This document shows, in pieces, positions 30,304-39,383 of a DNA stretch of 64,000 nucleotides. Position numbers and translations under genes: made by a program. Within the stretch, counting starts at the first letter, position 1. Each line of letters opens with the position of its first letter. The stretch covers positions 682,001 through 746,000 of the forward strand of contig JASGHE010000006.1 in assembly GCA_047602475.1 (NCBI GenBank). The letters are read 5' to 3'. The notes beneath the pieces were generated by a model. It saw only the letters and a list, made by a program, of their open reading frames with translations, did not search any database and was not told where the DNA came from. The stretch comes from JAEUIE01 sp047602475. Lineage in GTDB: Bacteria > Planctomycetota > Planctomycetia > Gemmatales > HRBIN36.

Positions 30304-31453
30304 TTTCGTCACCACGCTCTCCAAGAATCAGTTCTTTGTCAGCGTACCTTGAGTAAATAAAGGGTGAATGAGTGGCAACGATAAACTGATTTCCAGTTGA
30401 TTGTTCGAGCAATACTGGAAAAAGTACTCGCTGCCAATCAACGTGCAGGCTAATCTCTGGCTCATCAATAAATAGACACGTTTTGTCAGCAAATGCATTG
30501 TAGCACAAGAAGCTCAGCATTTGTTTCTCCCCAGCAGAAAGCAGTTCTGAAGCTATTGCCTCCTTTGTTTGGCCTAGCGTAACTGGGCCACTGACTTTAA
30601 TTCCTTTGTATTGAAATATTCTCTCGATTAACTTAGATAATACTGTAAATGGTTGCTTTTCATGGTCACTACGTTTAGTAACATTCTCGGCGCGTTCAAG
30701 AATCTCAGAAAGTAGTTGCTGAGATCGTTCTGGTGGAATTCCAACTTCAGGGCTTCCTTCGGAATTGCTAACATTTGACAAGATAAACGTCGACATTTCC
30801 ATGAGTAATGAATTACTTCTCTCTGTAATATCAGCATACTTTGAAGTAAGCAATCTGTTAAGATCATCAGTGGAAATGGAGGCAACAAAGCGGTGCTGCC
30901 CGACGCTAATATGCTCAGATAATTCGGTCATTGCTTGAGTGAGATTGCTTGACTGAGAGTAATACACTGATCCTGATCGCATGACGACTCTATTTCCTTC
31001 AACATAGTGAACGCTTTCATCATCTGATCGTCCACGAACTGAAAAACCACCCTCAATTCTTCTGAAAGTAGGAAAGAAAACAGATGAGCCAGTTAATTTT
31101 GATACTTGTCTGTTTGCGTCTTCGAGTTCTTCACCTCGCTTCGTTCGTTCGATAGGCTTCTCGATCTCCTTCAGTTCGCCATCAGTAGGTTGATAGGATA
31201 GTTTAAGAAAACGCCTCCCTTTACGATCTTCCTTTAACATAGAAATAGTGATTTTATCCGTCACAACCGTAAAGCTATCAAATTTTATCTCTTGTACGAT
31301 TCTCTCAAGGTTACCGCTTATTGCATACCATATTAGTTTAAGGACAGTGGTCTTACCAGAACCGTTCTTCCCGGTAATAATGTTGATATCGTCGTTGAAA
31401 TTTAAGTCAAACGACATCCTGCCATTCAAATTCTTAACTGAAAGTGATTTAAT
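30281..31453 (-). CDS. AAA15/21 ATPase, AriA-like
   Basis: A 390-residue SMC/ABC-like ATPase from the ATG at 31453 (MIKSLSVKNLNGRMSFDLNF). Walker A is ITGKNGSGKTTVLKL, the signature LLSAGEKQMLSF, Walker B CLFIDEPEISLH and the switch His VATHSPFIYS. No nuclease domain is present, which fits AriA of PARIS, paired with the DUF4435 protein. Retron- or OLD-associated ATPases are alternatives. Start choice: the upstream codons lack a ribosome site. Confidence 0.78.
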   Translation of the reverse strand: MKSLSVKNLNGRMSFDLNFNDDINIITGKNGSGKTTVLKLIWYAISGNLERIVQEIKFDSFTVVTDKITISMLKEDRKGRRFLKLSYQPTDGELKEIEKPIERTKRGEELEDANRQVSKLTGSSVFFPTFRRIEGGFSVRGRSDDESVHYVEGNRVVMRSGSVYYSQSSNLTQAMTELSEHISVGQHRFVASISTDDLNRLLTSKYADITERSNSLLMEMSTFILSNVSNSEGSPEVGIPPERSQQLLSEILERAENVTKRSDHEKQPFTVLSKLIERIFQYKGIKVSGPVTLGQTKEAIASELLSAGEKQMLSFLCYNAFADKTCLFIDEPEISLHVDWQRVLFPVLLEQSTGNQFIVATHSPFIYSRYADKELILGERGDENANTKVD

Positions 31454-31853
31454 CATGGATCTACCGTAAGTGCTAGCCTCCTGTCGATTGGGCTGAAGCA
31501 AACCTCCTTGACACGCATAGTACCAAACGCAAGGGAGGATGCAAGAAGCTATTGTCTAGAATTACGTTCGCCGCCATAAGTCTTGTAGTTGGCGTAGTGG
31601 CACCGACCTAGAGATTTACCAAGATCACCATGGCACTGACCTGCGTACCCCACAAAAACAGTGAATACCCATGACACGATGAACTCCCCAATAAAACCCG
31701 ATAAATCTTCTGCCTCATCTGGTGCTTTTTGTCCCCGCCTGTCGCTGAATAATCCAGCAAATAGCCCTTGAGCCTTGCGTGCCGCCGAACGATAATCGGA
31801 TGCACGTTCCGAAGTAGCTCCATCAAATCCTGCCGTTCAAAAGGAAACTCATC

Positions 31854-32357
31854 ATGCGTCGAATTATCGTGACCGCTCTGTTGCTCAGTCTCGTCGTTGT
31901 CTGGTGTCTGGAGAGTTCAGCCGGTCAGGAAGCAGCGAAGACTGCTGCGGAGACCCAGGCTGAAGCAGCCAAGTTGGCCATCATTCCGCTGGTCACTCTG
32001 CAGCCCGGCCAGACCAGGGAACTGATGCTCTCGACCTGGTGTACCGTCGGACTGACACGAAGCAGCGGGTTCGCGCTGACCGAGATGCGCGATGGCAAAC
32101 CGGTGGTCAGCACAGAAGCGGGCAAATCGTACAACCGGGATGGCGTCACGATGACCGTTCCCCACCCCGACAAGGCCACAGCGTTTGCCGACTCTGCCAT
32201 CTTCGCGCCCCTGAAGAAACGCCACCTTGAAGCGTTCGTCGTCACCATCTCCGCGTCAGCAGACGCCAAACCCGGACTGATCGAAATGCACCTCGTCGAT
32301 AGCACCTGCTCCGGGCACTGTCACAGTCATTTCCGTGTGCTTGTTGTGGAGAAGTAG
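31854..32357 (+). CDS. Secreted hypothetical protein with Cys-rich end
   Basis: A 167-residue protein with a signal peptide (IIVTALLLSLVVVWCLESSA). The rest is beta-rich with a conserved-looking TLQPGQTRELMLSTWC and the end CSGHCHSHFRVLVV, where Cys and His could bind a metal. AAGGAAACTC precedes the ATG. Family not recognised. Confidence 0.7.
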   Translation: MRRIIVTALLLSLVVVWCLESSAGQEAAKTAAETQAEAAKLAIIPLVTLQPGQTRELMLSTWCTVGLTRSSGFALTEMRDGKPVVSTEAGKSYNRDGVTMTVPHPDKATAFADSAIFAPLKKRHLEAFVVTISASADAKPGLIEMHLVDSTCSGHCHSHFRVLVVEK

Positions 32358-32390
32358 AAACTGCCAACAGGAGAGTAGGGGGCATTTCTT

Positions 32391-32460
32391 TCTCTCCCCC
32401 TTTCGCAAGGGGGAGTCGGAGGGGGTAGTTTCTCGGTGACACTAAACCCCACCCAACGCC
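32391..32460. repeat. CCCCCTTTCCAAGGGGGAG repeat, copy 2
   Basis: CTCCCCCTTTCGCAAGGGGG followed by GGAGGGGGTAG and CTAAACCCCACCC. It runs straight into the gene fragment at 32452. Confidence 0.75.
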
Positions 32461-32493
32461 AACAAGCCCGCCGCGATGGCAGGAACAAGTAGG
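32452..32493 (+). pseudogene. Duplicated end of the small lysine-rich gene
   Basis: Encodes TQRQQARRDGRNK and a stop, nearly identical to the end of the protein at 24557 (TQRQQARRDARSK). As in that copy, a GTGGCACTG palindrome block follows, so gene end and repeat moved together. Confidence 0.75.
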
Positions 32494-32531
32494 TTCCAAA
32501 CGCATGGAACACGGGGTGCGTGCGTGTGTGT

Positions 32532-32627
32532 GTGGCACTGTTCTCGGTACTCCGAGAGCAGTGGTAAGGTGCAAAACCTTCGCATGGTTCCCACTGCTCA
32601 GGCGGCGTACCACCAGAGCAGTGCCAC
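32532..32627. repeat. GTGGCACTG nested palindrome with GTACTC loop
   Basis: GTGGCACTG, TTCTCGGTACTCCGAGAG, the spacer GGTAAGGTGCAAAACC, GGCGGCGTACCACC and CAGTGCCAC. Matches 24852-24948. Confidence 0.85.
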
Positions 32628-32750
32628 AGTCGTCAAAAGCCCTACGTTCACCCTCAACAAATATCAGCCAAGCCCACCAAACATTAACCCCACCCCATCC
32701 GCCAGCCGATCTTCCTCAGATGGGGATGGAACTCCACTCGAAAGCACATC

Positions 32751-33863
32751 ATGAGAAACGGACTTCTCGCGGCGCTGATCATCTTGCTCGCCTGGAATGG
32801 CTGGGCCTCAGCTCAAGAACTCCAAGCCTCCGCTGAGTACCTCCACTGGTGGACCAAGAACAGCAGCATCCCACCACTCGCTACCGCCGGCGGCGATGGC
32901 AAGATCGGCTCGCCCGGCACGAAGGTGCTGGTCGATAACCTCGACTTCGTCAACAACCCCACCTCGGGTAGTCGCTTCTCTCTCAGCTATCGACCAGAGT
33001 CGATGTGCGGCATGGGCATCGAAGCCAACTATTTCTTCCTCGCCGAACGTCGTGGCAATCTACAGTTCTCATCCGAGGGCGATCCACTCCTGGCTCAGCC
33101 GTTTATCAATGTGGCGAACGGCCAGCCCGATGCCAACCTCGTGGCAGCACCGGGGGCGGCTGCGGGTACGATCAACGTCGGGGCCCGAACCGGCCTGTGG
33201 GGCACCGAGGCCAACCTCACTTCCGACCTCTTTCGTTCCGATACGTTCCACCTGAAAGCTCTCGTCGGCTTTCGCTACCTGCAGCTCAGTGACGAAGTAG
33301 CAGCCGAGGAGCGGTTCCTCGTCGCCGACGATATCCCCGGCTTCGGCGGCTCGCGAGTCCATCTACAGGACGACTTCCAGACACTCAACCAGTTCTATGG
33401 CGGCCAAGTCGGCATCGAAGCCGGCATGAAGAACGGGCCGTTTATCATTGATGTCCGTGGCAAGATCGCTCTGGGCGAGATGAACCAGAACGTCGACATC
33501 GCCGGTTCGACCTTTTCACGCAGCCGGGATGGCTCCACAACGCTCTTCGAAGGTGGTCTCTATGCTCTGCGAACGAACATCGGCTCGTACCGCCGCAGCG
33601 AACTGGCGTTCATCCCCGAAGTGGACGTGAACCTCGGCTGGCAGTTGACCAGCCAGTTGAAACTCACCGCCGGCTACTCGTTCCTCTGGATCAACTCGGT
33701 GGTCCGGGCTGGCGAACAGATCGATCCGGTGATCAACACCACAGTGTTCCCCATCCGCTCCGGCGACGGCCCTCTAGTCGGCCCAGCCCGGCCTGCCTTC
33801 ACCTTTGATCGCAGCGAGTTCTGGGCTCAAGGGTTGAGCATCGGTTTGGAGTTACGGTATTGA
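32751..33863 (+). CDS. BBP7-family outer-membrane beta-barrel protein
   Basis: A 370-residue protein with a signal peptide (GLLAALIILLAWNGWASAQ). It has the BBP7 pattern found in Planctomycetes: EYLHWWTKNSSIPPLAT at the start, repeated amphipathic strands (FHLKALVGFRYLQLSDEV, LTAGYSFLWINSVVRAGEQI) and a C-terminal aromatic strand (GLSIGLELRY). The long low-charge middle fits barrel loops. It is expected in the outer membrane; no ligand can be read. Confidence 0.88.
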   Translation: MRNGLLAALIILLAWNGWASAQELQASAEYLHWWTKNSSIPPLATAGGDGKIGSPGTKVLVDNLDFVNNPTSGSRFSLSYRPESMCGMGIEANYFFLAERRGNLQFSSEGDPLLAQPFINVANGQPDANLVAAPGAAAGTINVGARTGLWGTEANLTSDLFRSDTFHLKALVGFRYLQLSDEVAAEERFLVADDIPGFGGSRVHLQDDFQTLNQFYGGQVGIEAGMKNGPFIIDVRGKIALGEMNQNVDIAGSTFSRSRDGSTTLFEGGLYALRTNIGSYRRSELAFIPEVDVNLGWQLTSQLKLTAGYSFLWINSVVRAGEQIDPVINTTVFPIRSGDGPLVGPARPAFTFDRSEFWAQGLSIGLELRY

Positions 33864-33937
33864 TGATGGTCCGGGCGCTTTCCGCTGCTTCCCCTGTAGG
33901 ATAACATCCTTTCCTCCTAACTTTCCGGGGTTCTCCC

Positions 33938-34402
33938 ATGCGTCTCGCTCTCCTCCTCATCCTCGCCTTCTTCTCGCTGCTTCTCTCCACCCATGCTTTC
34001 ACACCGCAACCTCCTGCGGAGTACGATGCCAAGCTCGCCGCCAGCCTGGGGGCCGATGACTATGGCATGCGACAGTATGTGCTCGTCATCCTCAAGACCG
34101 GGCCGAAGAAGATGGCAGCAGGCAAAGAGCGCGATGAGATGTTCAAAGGCCACATGGCCAACATCCAGCGGCTCGCTTCTGAAGGCAAACTCGCCCTCGC
34201 CGGCCCGCTCGATGGCAAGGATGGCTGGCGCGGTCTCTTCATCGTGGCGGCCAAGACCATCGACGAAGCCAGGAAGCTGGTCGAGACTGATCCCGTCCTC
34301 AAAGAAGGCGAAATGGTCGCCGAGTACCATACCTACTATGGCTCTGCCGCCCTCATGCAGGTCAACGACACGCATCGCAAGGTGCAGAAGAAGTCCTTCT
34401 AA
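33938..34402 (+). CDS. Exported YCII-domain protein
   Basis: A 154-residue protein with a signal peptide (RLALLLILAFFSLLLSTHA) and a YCII/YciI-like ferredoxin-fold domain: YVLVILKTGPKK, HMANIQRLASEGKLALAGPL, LFIVAAKTIDEARKLVETDP. YCII proteins are small possible enzymes or binders; export is unusual but common in planctomycetes. GGGGTTCTCCC precedes the ATG. Confidence 0.8.
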   Translation: MRLALLLILAFFSLLLSTHAFTPQPPAEYDAKLAASLGADDYGMRQYVLVILKTGPKKMAAGKERDEMFKGHMANIQRLASEGKLALAGPLDGKDGWRGLFIVAAKTIDEARKLVETDPVLKEGEMVAEYHTYYGSAALMQVNDTHRKVQKKSF

Positions 34403-34430
34403 GAGCATCTAACAAAATGATCTTCGTTTT

Positions 34431-34476
34431 CTCCCCTCACCCCTGGAGGGAGAGGGATTGGGGGGTGAGGGGGTTC
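34431..34476. repeat. CCCCTCACCC/GGGAGAGGG palindrome
   Basis: Copy of the CCCCTCTCCC family: CTCCCCTCACCCCTGGAGGG, AGAGGG and GGGGGGTGAGGGG. Confidence 0.7.
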
Positions 34477-34491
34477 TTTTTGATAGTCTTT

Positions 34492-35890
34492 CTAAACCAC
34501 ATCTCTTTCCTGGCGGGAGCGAGGGTTCTTCCCTCCCGCCTGGACCTTCATGAACGCCTGGTAGTCCTTCTCATTCTGATCCGCGTAGGCCAGCGCGAAC
34601 CGGCTGATGGCTCGATCAAAGGTGTTGCCCTTGCCGAGGTACCCGCTGATGATCGCACTATTGCCCGATTTGGCATGAGCACGAGCCAGGCACCACCCGC
34701 ACAGCTTGGCATATTCCCGAAGCTGCCCCGCTGACATCTCCACCAAGGGAACGCTCGCCTTCATGTCACGCAGTTGGCGAACGTAGAAAGGCAGCCCGCT
34801 CGGACTTTGCGTCCAACCCAGGAACGCATCGCTGGCTGACTGCATCATCCGCTGGCCGATCACCACGCGCTTCCCTTGATGATCGTAGGGACAAGGGGCA
34901 GTCAGCGGTTCGAGGATCGACTGCCTCGCTTCCTTGATCTGTAGAAGCAGCGTATCGCCATCGTCTGCGCAGGAGCGCCATGCCGCACCGGGTGCCGACG
35001 CTACCTACGCCAACCACCTTGCGGGCAGCGTCGAGAATCTCATACCGTTCCAGCAACGCTCGGCGATCATCCTGCAGCGTGTCACGATACTGAATCAGCG
35101 TTTGAATGATGGAATCCCGACTGAGATCGCCCTCAGCCTCGTGAAGGATGGAAGGGGGCTCCTCATTGATCTTCAGATTCCCGAGTTCATCCACCGTGGT
35201 GATCTTCTGCAACAACCTGGCCCCGGTTCGTGAAAGCGCATGCTGCAGCGAACCGTTCAACCTTTCCTGAGCCCTGGCGTTCGGCGAGGAGCTGAGCAGA
35301 TCGTCACTGGTCAATTTGGCGTGCCATATTTCCCGATGGGTCGTGCGCGAATAGTCACGCAGATGCTGCCGATAGCTGGCGACCGTTTCCATCACCATGC
35401 CGCCTTGCAGGGAGTCGTCGAGTTCCAACGGCGCTGAACGGGCAGCGATGGCCACGCTGACCGCCAGCCGCTTGACATCCCACTCCCACGGCGCCTGGTG
35501 CGTTTCATCGAAATCGGTGACGTCGAACAACAGTTCCCGCTCCGGGCTGGCAAACAGTCCGAAGTTCATCAGGTGAGCGTCGCCGCAAGCCTGCACATGA
35601 AGACCGGTGCTCGGCGTGGTCGCCAGGTCGTTGGCCATCGTGGGCGGCATGCCGCGCAGGAAAGCGAACGCTGATTCCGACATGCGCTGGTGTCGTAGGG
35701 GAATCAGCTCGGGTAGCCGCCCTTCGTCGGAGGCCTTCACCTGGTCGATGATCGATAGCCGCTTCGACGTGGGCTTCCATTCTCCATGAGCAGTGCGAGG
35801 CGTTTTCTGCCGAAGGGCTTTCCCCTCTTCAATGGCCTTGACCCAATAGGTGGGATCAACTGTCATACCCGCCGGGTTGAAGTTCTCCAT
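34492..35890 (-). CDS. DUF2252 protein, frameshifted
   Basis: The first frame (ATG at 35890, GGGGAAGAG upstream) runs through the DUF2252 core: FAFLRGMPPTMANDL, HVQACGDAHLMNFGLFASPE, FDVTDFDETHQAPWEWDVKR. Near 34970, at VGVGSVGTRCGMALL, it shifts. The next frame continues DDGDTLLLQIKEARQSILEP and ends at 34492 after VIGQRMMQSASDAFLGWTQS and a helical tail. DUF2252 proteins are kinase-like in appearance and of unknown function. Repairing one indel restores about 460 residues, the usual family length. Confidence 0.82.
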
Positions 35891-35993
35891 GATGCTCTTC
35901 CCCTATTACCTCACAGTCACTGGCGGCGACAGAGCCTTTGCGGCTTCTCGTACTACAACTAGAGCGCATCTCACATCCTTGTAGCAGCTATTG

Positions 35994-36061
35994 GGAGGGC
36001 GAGGCTCCCGCCGAGCTTCATGCGATTGCAAAAACAGCTCGGCAGGAGCCTCGCCCTCCCG
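35994..36061. repeat. Long palindrome
   Basis: GGGAGGGCGAGGCTCC followed by GCCGAGCT pairs with AGCTCGGC and GGAGCCTCGCCCTCCC around an 18-base loop. It is in an otherwise gene-free stretch (35891-36270) that also contains a CCCCCTTTCCAAGGGGGAG repeat at 36176-36254. Confidence 0.85.
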
Positions 36062-36175
36062 CTATACTGATCTGGGAAAGGGACTAGTCGCCAAAGCAGC
36101 ATCATGCCTAGGCCCAGTATGATCGAACCGGAGGCCCCGTGCAACTGCCTACTTCCGGTACTGGCTCATTTTCAT

Positions 36176-36254
36176 GCTCTCCCCCTTTCCAAGGGGGAGT
36201 GGGAGGGGGTAATTTCTCGGCGACATCCCCCCAACCTCCTCTTGGTAAGGGGGA
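36176..36254. repeat. CCCCCTTTCCAAGGGGGAG repeat, copy 3
   Basis: CTCCCCCTTTCCAAGGGGGA, GGGAGGGGGTAATTTCTCGG, then CTCCTCTTGGTAAGGGGGAG. Same two-hairpin structure as at 24366. Confidence 0.8.
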
Positions 36255-36270
36255 GCAAACTGACATCACG

Positions 36271-37158
36271 CTACTTCCCCTTATTCGCCTGCAAAAATCC
36301 AAGGATCGCCGCTCCGAACGCCGGACTGCTCAGCGTGCTCATGTGATCCCGGCCTTCCACCATCTTCACCTCGCCGCGACCGAGCAGTTGATGCACCATC
36401 GCTACCCGGTTCTTCACATGAGCTGACTCGCTTCCGCCGTGGATGAACAGAATCGGTGCCTGACATTTCTTCAGATCCTCCTCGGTCACTGCCAGGTCTT
36501 TGAAGCTGCAGCCCGCCAGAGCAAACGCTTTCACATCCTTCTTGCCATACATGAGTTTCGCCATGGCCTCGGCCTGCTTCTCGGTCGGCTTCGGTTTGCC
36601 GGCCGGCCAGATGTCGATGATGTACGACCCCAGGCTTTTGCCTTCGTCCACGGTCTTGGCAAAGCCCTCGCACTCGGAGAAGTCGCCCGGTTTCACTTTG
36701 CCTGTGATGACCGGCGCTTGCCCGCCATAGATGACGCTGATCACACGCTCAGGATGAGTTGCCGCCACCTTGCCGGCTATGAACGAACCGGACGAGTAGC
36801 CGATCAAGTGGGCCCTTTTGATCTTGAGATGATCGAGCAGACGCACCACATCATCGGCCATTTCTGTGCCATACTTCGCCGGGTCGTGAGGCTTATCGCT
36901 TTTGCCATGCCCCCGGCAATCCAGGGCGATCACCTGGAAGCCCTCCGCAGCTTGGAGTTTGGTGTTGCCTGCCAGGTCTGCGCCCCACATGCCCGAATCG
37001 CCCATCCACCCGTGGATGAGGACGACCGCTTCGCCCTTGCCCTCGGTGACATAGCGAATCTTCACGCCGTTCGAGTCAAAGAACTCGTCAGCAGCCTGCG
37101 AGAAACCGGGCACAAGACAACAGACGGCAAGCAATAACAGAGAGCGATACGTCAACAC
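36271..37158 (-). CDS. Exported alpha/beta hydrolase
   Basis: A 295-residue protein if started at the GTG at 37158 (GAGGAAAATAGCT upstream); an ATG start further up would add an unlikely leader. After a signal peptide (SLLLLAVCCLVPGFSQA) the fold motifs are HGWMGDSGMW (oxyanion side), DCRGHGKSDKP, nucleophile Ser in IGYSSGS, an acidic residue in FIHGGSESAH and the catalytic His in GRDHMS. It is an esterase or C-C hydrolase of unknown substrate in the periplasm. Confidence 0.85.
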   Translation of the reverse strand: MLTYRSLLLLAVCCLVPGFSQAADEFFDSNGVKIRYVTEGKGEAVVLIHGWMGDSGMWGADLAGNTKLQAAEGFQVIALDCRGHGKSDKPHDPAKYGTEMADDVVRLLDHLKIKRAHLIGYSSGSFIAGKVAATHPERVISVIYGGQAPVITGKVKPGDFSECEGFAKTVDEGKSLGSYIIDIWPAGKPKPTEKQAEAMAKLMYGKKDVKAFALAGCSFKDLAVTEEDLKKCQAPILFIHGGSESAHVKNRVAMVHQLLGRGEVKMVEGRDHMSTLSSPAFGAAILGFLQANKGK

Positions 37159-37312
37159 AGCTATTTTCCTCAGTGGGTTACCCCGTAGATCAGGGTTGTC
37201 AAACACGGAGCCACGCCCCGCTGTATGGTAGCAATTCGTTGTTGGATGGGAGATATTGGGTTGGCATGTCTGTCTATCGCGGAATACGCGAATGCAATAG
37301 TTATCTGCCAAT

Positions 37313-37482
37313 GCTCGGCGCGGGTCTCCTGACCCCGCCGTCCCGCGACCGAAGGTCTCCCTACCGCCGTGCGCGTTCAACAGCGTTTGACAACCTGTCA
37401 ACTTACATTCTATTGTTCGTCACATCTCGGCAGGAGACCTGCGGTCAGGCGAAGCAGCGGGGTCAGGAGACCCGCGCCGAGC
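37313..37482. mobile_element. MITE-like element, CTCGGCGCGGGTCTCC ends
   Basis: A 170-bp segment with inverted ends: GCTCGGCGCGGGTCTCCTGA at the left and its complement at the right. Related but one-sided copies lie at 41888-41990 and 43262-43320 (GACCGAAGGTCTCC is shared). No gene inside. Confidence 0.75.
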
Positions 37483-37515
37483 GCAGCTGACACCGAATAT
37501 GGCGCCAGAGCCTCA

Positions 37516-38190
37516 CTACTTATTCGGTTGGACCTTCGGCACAAACCTTCCAGGGAGGTTGTAGATACGTCGGGCGGTGGGGCTGTAGACGTAATCTTTG
37601 AAGTCGATGATCGTGCCGCCAAGCTCAGGAATCAGGCCACGGTTCATGTCAATGATCATGGGGATCAAGATGCCGGTACGATACTCGAAGACTTTTTCAT
37701 TGGGTGTTCGCGTCGATATAAGTTGTGGGGGCGTAGCACCCGGTCGCAGTGTTCGAGCGTTTGTGCCGAATTTCTTTATTGCATCCTCCAGATCATCCAG
37801 GTTGGGCTTAAACGAACCATATTTATCAATCGTGCCATGGCAGGAAAGACCGCCGACACGATGCATGACGGTGCTCTCTTCATGTCCAATGAACTCATAG
37901 TCTTGATCGCCTGGTGGCACAACTTGCAAGTCTGTCTTTTCAGGGGCTATGACGGTGGTAGCTGGTTTAGAGCTTGGTTCAGAAGCTGGTTGTGGTTTCT
38001 GACTGTCCTTGAGAACGAAGGCTCCCGGCAGGTTGTAAATACGTCTGGCGGTGGGACTATATTCGTAATCTTTGAACTCGATAATGGCTCCAGCCACTTC
38101 TGGTAGAAGTCTATTTTCCACAATGATCATGGGAACCAACAAGCCTTTGCGATATTCGTAGACTTTTTCCTTCGGAGTTTCCGCTTCCAC
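37516..38190 (-). CDS. Repeat-containing protein, C-terminal part
   Basis: A 224-residue frame that begins at a GTG without a ribosome site. It holds two copies of a module: TPKEKVYEYRKGLLVPMIIV plus YEYSPTARRIYNLPG, and TPNEKVFEYRTGILIPMIID plus YVYSPTARRIYNLPG. Between them is a second type of motif (YEFIGHEESTVMHRVGGLSC). The same second motif ends the gene upstream at 38211 (YEFIPSTNNRYRHRVGELKC). The two frames overlap in sense only if one base is changed near 38215, so they were probably one gene. Confidence 0.6.
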   Translation of the reverse strand: MEAETPKEKVYEYRKGLLVPMIIVENRLLPEVAGAIIEFKDYEYSPTARRIYNLPGAFVLKDSQKPQPASEPSSKPATTVIAPEKTDLQVVPPGDQDYEFIGHEESTVMHRVGGLSCHGTIDKYGSFKPNLDDLEDAIKKFGTNARTLRPGATPPQLISTRTPNEKVFEYRTGILIPMIIDMNRGLIPELGGTIIDFKDYVYSPTARRIYNLPGRFVPKVQPNK

Positions 38191-38210
38191 GAGAGTTGGT
38201 GGCCAACTAC

Positions 38211-38939
38211 CTACCTGGGCGCTCTCGTTTTGTATGCTTCCAATGCCGAAGCCAGGGATTGAAGTTCCGGCTGGAAGTCGCCATGGCTATCAATCGTTCC
38301 CACGCATTTCAGTTCGCCGACGCGATGCCGATAGCGGTTATTGGTACTGGGAATAAACTCGTATGGTCCCTTACTAGGTAGACCAATAGGAGGCGGTGCT
38401 GTCGGTTGTTGACGAGGCGACGCTGGAACTGCTCTGGTTACCTGGGGTGTGGGTATGGGCCTTGCCGGGCTGCCTGACCACTTCGCCGAGAGCCAGCCTT
38501 TCAGTCCGCCACCCAACTTCGTGATGGAGGCGTGCGTAATATTGAGGATGACATTTTTATTATCTACCTGAATCATCAGTATCCGGTCTTCATCGGCCCA
38601 GAAGTAGAGCTTGCCTTCCTGCCAGGCCTGGATCGGCATCAAACGGGGTTTGTCGATCATGATCCTGGGAAACCAGGCGGTCTTCGGTTCAAACACTTCG
38701 TTATGCTGAGGCACCTCGATGCCATTCACTGTCACCGTGCTAAGGTGATACCCAACAGCTATGGAATACTGCTGGGAAGTGGGCGTGCCTAGAATCTGAA
38801 TGACTTCCTGAGTCGTCATGCCGAGGTTGATACGGCTCAGGTTCTCCGCAGTGAGAATATCCCGAGGCCACATCCAATAGAGAACGATAACCGCAAGGAT
38901 CACCAGCACTGCCAGATATTTGAAAAGCTTGCGACGCAT
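38211..38939 (-). CDS. Membrane-anchored repeat protein, N-terminal part
   Basis: A 242-residue protein with an N-terminal anchor (LFKYLAVLVILAVIVLYWMW). The next part, INLGMTTQEVIQILGTPTSQ, resembles a SmpA/OmlA-like fold with a GM-E-v-LG-P pattern. A proline-rich linker follows, then YEFIPSTNNRYRHRVGELKC and GTIDSHGDFQPELQSL, a motif repeated in the frame at 37516. It probably forms one protein with that frame. Function unknown. Confidence 0.65.
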   Translation of the reverse strand: MRRKLFKYLAVLVILAVIVLYWMWPRDILTAENLSRINLGMTTQEVIQILGTPTSQQYSIAVGYHLSTVTVNGIEVPQHNEVFEPKTAWFPRIMIDKPRLMPIQAWQEGKLYFWADEDRILMIQVDNKNVILNITHASITKLGGGLKGWLSAKWSGSPARPIPTPQVTRAVPASPRQQPTAPPPIGLPSKGPYEFIPSTNNRYRHRVGELKCVGTIDSHGDFQPELQSLASALEAYKTRAPR

Positions 38940-38947
38940 GGCAGGCA

Positions 38948-39050
38948 CTTGTTATTTTGGATTTGCCTTGGGAACCAAACCACCAGGTAGATTGTAACTT
39001 CGCCATGCGGTGGGGCTGTAGGCTTATTTTTGAAATGGGTGATCTTTCCA
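38948..39050 (-). pseudogene. Degraded third copy of the YSPTARRIYNLPG module
   Basis: The minus strand encodes AYSPTAWRSYNLPGGLVPK followed by a stop, matching the modules at 37516-38190. A stop codon precedes it in the same frame. It lies just upstream of the anchor gene. Confidence 0.7.
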
Positions 39051-39092
39051 GGTGCGGGGTGCCCCGGAACTTGAAGAGCCTGTTGAGTAACC

Positions 39093-39190
39093 GTGGCAGG
39101 GGTCAACGGTACTCCGTTGCCCCCTGCTGGACGTGCTATATCCTGGCAGTTTCGCAGGGGGCACGATGAGTACATCGTGACCCCTGCCAC
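39093..39190. repeat. GTGGCAGGGG nested palindrome, copy 1
   Basis: 98 bp. Left half GTGGCAGGGGTCAACGGTAC with TCCGTTGCCCCCTGC; right half GCAGGGGGCACGATGAGTAC with ATCGTGACCCCTGCCAC. Each half is a hairpin with a GTACTC or GAGTAC loop, and the two halves are mutual inverted repeats apart from the inner stems. Confidence 0.9.
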
Positions 39191-39313
39191 ATCTATCCAG
39201 TATTTCCACAGGCTCTTAGGTGCTCAGGCGATGCTTTACTTCTCAGTAACTCACGTCATCACCCGTCTGTGAACCTGAATCGCCCTTGAACTCCTTGGGT
39301 CGCTCTTGTAACC

Positions 39314-39353
39314 GTGCCCGGGGTCACGATGATACTCATCGTGACCCCGGGAA
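39314..39353. repeat. Single GTACTC-type hairpin (ATACTC variant)
   Basis: GTGCCCGGGGTCACGATGAT, loop ACTC, ATCGTGACCCCGGGAAC. A half-element of the family. Confidence 0.75.
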
Positions 39354-39383
39354 CATCTCATCGACTGAGTTAAAAACGAACCG

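Noticed and set aside
31551..31841. An open minus frame encoding a plausible peptide (GFIGEFIVSWVFTVFVGYAG), and a 72-residue frame at 31608-31826.
   Set aside because: The first has no start codon or ribosome site in about 95 codons and the second overlaps it in another frame; possible gene remnant but not supportable.
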